Shown piece after piece: positions 62,421-64,000 of a stretch of 64,000 bases of DNA. Source of the stretch: Parabacteroides goldsteinii (lineage in GTDB: Bacteria; Bacteroidota; Bacteroidia; Bacteroidales; Tannerellaceae). Below the pieces are notes generated by a model, which searched no databases, was not told the origin of the DNA, and was given only the letters and a program-made list of their open reading frames with translations. The translations under genes and the position numbers were made by a program. Location of the stretch: assembly GCF_015550595.1 (NCBI RefSeq), contig NZ_JADNBB010000006.1, positions 57,781 through 121,780 of the forward strand, in the 5' to 3' direction. Positions within the stretch are counted from its first letter, which is position 1. Each line of letters begins with the position of its first letter.

Positions 62421-63774
62421 GATTCAATATTTCGTAACAATTATATCTGGATGCATATATTACCTGATACAATTCGTCGTAATTTCCGGGAACCAGCCCG
62501 GCCTTTTTCTGACCTCTTATTATAGTCGAGCAAATATTCCTTACGGTCTGGTGGCGCAACAGACGCACCTTCTCTTTCCGGATTATTTTCTCGGGACTGA
62601 CATAGTATAATTTGTCGAGTGCCGGCGAAAGCCATTCCCTGACCTTCTTCCGCAAGTTCAAACTACTGTGATGCCTCATCAGCCCCAAATACGAATTCAG
62701 GCTTTGTAGAAAATGTTCCTCTTCATCTTCGCTCAACGGGTGTTTGGATACCTTATAATTATATTCTCCTATCACCTTACGCATTCCTTTCACAGCCCGC
62801 TTCCCCGTCAGGATAACACGTCCCTTTACGATAGCTCCGACAAAACGGATACCGTTCGTATAATGGGTCAGCCGTATCTTGTTCGGATGCAGGGTCAACC
62901 CCAGTTCTTCCTGCAGATACTGCTGAAATAAGGGGATCAGGCTCTTTAAATATTCCTTGTCGTTGTGTACGACAAAAAAATCGTCTACATACCGTCCGTA
63001 ATAACGCAGCCCCAGCTTGCTCTTACAATAATGGTCGAAACCATTCAGGTAAAAATTGGCAAACAGCTGGCTGGTCAGGTTACCGATCGGCAAACCCAAC
63101 TCCCGGTTACAGACAAACAAGTCTAGTTGCCGGGGTTTCGTCTCATTCGGCAACGGCATGCCGTTCATCGAAAACAGACTCTTATCTTTCGGCAGGCCTT
63201 TCCATAAAGACCGGAAACCTTTTATATGTACCCTCGATACAGGGTTATCCAAAGCGATCAGCCGGGTCAGATAAAGAACGGTTTCCAAATCGTCGCCTTC
63301 ATACCTGGCACGCAGAAACCTATCCAGCTTATCCGCCAGCAATCGGCGGTCTATATTCATAAAAAAGCCACGTATATCGCACTGAAGGACATAGCAATCT
63401 TTCGTATAATTGGCCGAACACTGGGCGATAAACCGTTTTAAGCGATTTATACCGAATAATGTTCCCTTACCGGTACGGCATGAATAACTGTCCAGAATAA
63501 ATTCTTTCTCAAACAACGGATTGATACGTGCAGCCAGATAATGATGCACCACCCGGTCACGGAACGAAGCAGCAAACACCTCCCGCTTCACAGGTTCCGT
63601 TACAATAAATGCCTCCGAACGTGAAATCTTATAGCATCCCTCCTCTATCTCTTTATATAATGTATAGAGGTTATGCTCCGCATCCATCTCAAATTCCATT
63701 GCAGCAGTTGTTCTCCGTTTTGTCTTACGGCAGTCGTACCATGCCTGCACCAATGATTCAAAGTCTATTTTCAT
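62404..63774 (-). CDS. Diversity-generating retroelement reverse transcriptase
   Basis: The protein has 456 residues. Reverse transcriptase blocks: VLQCDIRGFFMNIDRRLLAD with catalytic Asp near residue 133, ELGLPIGNLTSQLFANFYLN with the GxxxSQ motif typical of retroelement DGR enzymes near residues 231-236, and YYGRYVDDFFVVHND with the catalytic YVDD near 262-265. The preceding SYSCRTGKGTLFGINRLKRF is the RT block 2. It copies the template repeat RNA with mutations at adenines and delivers the cDNA to a variable repeat in a target gene. The template lies 30-190 bases upstream, avd downstream. Confidence 0.95.
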   Translation of the reverse strand: MKIDFESLVQAWYDCRKTKRRTTAAMEFEMDAEHNLYTLYKEIEEGCYKISRSEAFIVTEPVKREVFAASFRDRVVHHYLAARINPLFEKEFILDSYSCRTGKGTLFGINRLKRFIAQCSANYTKDCYVLQCDIRGFFMNIDRRLLADKLDRFLRARYEGDDLETVLYLTRLIALDNPVSRVHIKGFRSLWKGLPKDKSLFSMNGMPLPNETKPRQLDLFVCNRELGLPIGNLTSQLFANFYLNGFDHYCKSKLGLRYYGRYVDDFFVVHNDKEYLKSLIPLFQQYLQEELGLTLHPNKIRLTHYTNGIRFVGAIVKGRVILTGKRAVKGMRKVIGEYNYKVSKHPLSEDEEEHFLQSLNSYLGLMRHHSSLNLRKKVREWLSPALDKLYYVSPEKIIRKEKVRLLRHQTVRNICSTIIRGQKKAGLVPGNYDELYQVIYASRYNCYEILNHGFTY

Positions 63775-63804
63775 TTCCTACTTCATTATTTTTAGATTCA
63801 TAAA

Positions 63805-63960
63805 CGAGTCCCGGACACAGCGAACATAGTTGTTGTTGGTGTCGTTGTTGTTGTTGGTATTGCCATTGTTGAAGTTCACGATCCAGTGTTTGCCACTACT
63901 GTAGACCGTACTACTCCAGTACCAATTGCTCACGAACGTTCGTAGTTGCCACTTATAACT
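63805..63960 (-). other. Template repeat (TR) of the diversity-generating retroelement
   Basis: On the minus strand the stretch is a frame of asparagine-rich codons: NWYWSSTVYSS, then a WIVNFNNGNTNNNNDTNNNY core, then VRCVRD. AAC or AAT codons dominate at 63829-63876, as expected where adenines mark positions to be mutated. The flanking YWSS and VRCVRD are the conserved frame of a lectin-like DUF1566/fib_succ domain. It ends just before the reverse transcriptase gene. Exact borders cannot be set without the variable copy, which is not in the window. Confidence 0.85.
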
Positions 63961-64000
63961 TACTGCCGGGGCTCCCCGGGGTAATTTCAACAGGGCAAGC

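Noticed and set aside
63829..63876. Simple AAC trinucleotide repeat
   Set aside because: The run is interrupted by GAC, ACC and GGC codons, sits in a conserved lectin-like frame and lies directly before a retroelement RT.

Overview
The window looks like a chromosomal segment of a gut Bacteroidales, most likely Parabacteroides (inference). Supporting signs are promoters of the Bacteroidales type (TTTG, about 19 bases, TAnnTTTG) in many intergenic gaps, several fimbrillin / type V pilus gene families, tyrosine-recombinase promoter inversion, and a CzcA-TolC fused efflux pump. No tRNA, rRNA or CRISPR array was found.

Layout. (1) 1-5567: a type V pilus operon on the minus strand (DUF3575 barrel, DUF3868/OmpA, FimB/Mfa2-type anchor, OmpA-TPR, start of a fimbrillin). 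It is preceded by a 215-bp segment between 25-bp inverted repeats, next to a tyrosine recombinase. The only recognisable promoter in the segment points away from the operon, so this locus is drawn in its OFF state. (2) 5790-18123: household genes: ThuA-like protein, ClC channel, AspT/YidE-type transporter, cyclophilin, FAD dehydrogenase, radA, DUF2148 protein and a KamA-type radical SAM enzyme. (3) 18.5-31.7 kb: a second pilus locus. It has a phage-lysis-like cassette at its 3' end, three fimbrillins, an anchor protein, and a 5' promoter inverton that is also OFF and lies beside a truncated recombinase. Two large surface proteins, an HU gene and an OmpA/DUF3575 gene are broken by stops or single-base indels. 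(4) 32.3-34.0 kb: an A+T-rich pair, a small protein with a GG-leader-like start and an amidohydrolase. (5) 34.4-44 kb: two two-component systems and a CzcB / CzcA-CzcC heavy-metal efflux operon. (6) 44.4-51.4 kb: pgl, zwf, gnd (the complete oxidative branch of the pentose phosphate pathway), an RclA-type flavoenzyme and two tandem AraC regulators. (7) 51.5-56.8 kb: an SLC13 permease, DUF2156 and GNAT acyltransferase-like genes, and a DUF3791/DUF3990 pair. (8) 56.8-64 kb: a second lysis-like cassette, an Rpn nuclease, an OmpA-TPR protein, HU, and a diversity-generating retroelement (template repeat, reverse transcriptase, Avd, MutS-like protein). Its variable target gene should begin just past the right edge.

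How the parts fit. Loci 3 and 8 share the same downstream gene order: HU, a stem-loop, a 160-172 aa protein, an HU-like protein, a two-helix membrane protein, an M15 peptidase and a spanin-like lipoprotein. Locus 3 keeps only a scar of the HU gene where locus 8 has retroelement genes. I read locus 3 as a decayed relative of a pilus locus carrying a retroelement. Surface display in this genome therefore seems to be varied in two ways: promoter inversion (on/off) and retroelement mutagenesis of a lectin-like tip domain.
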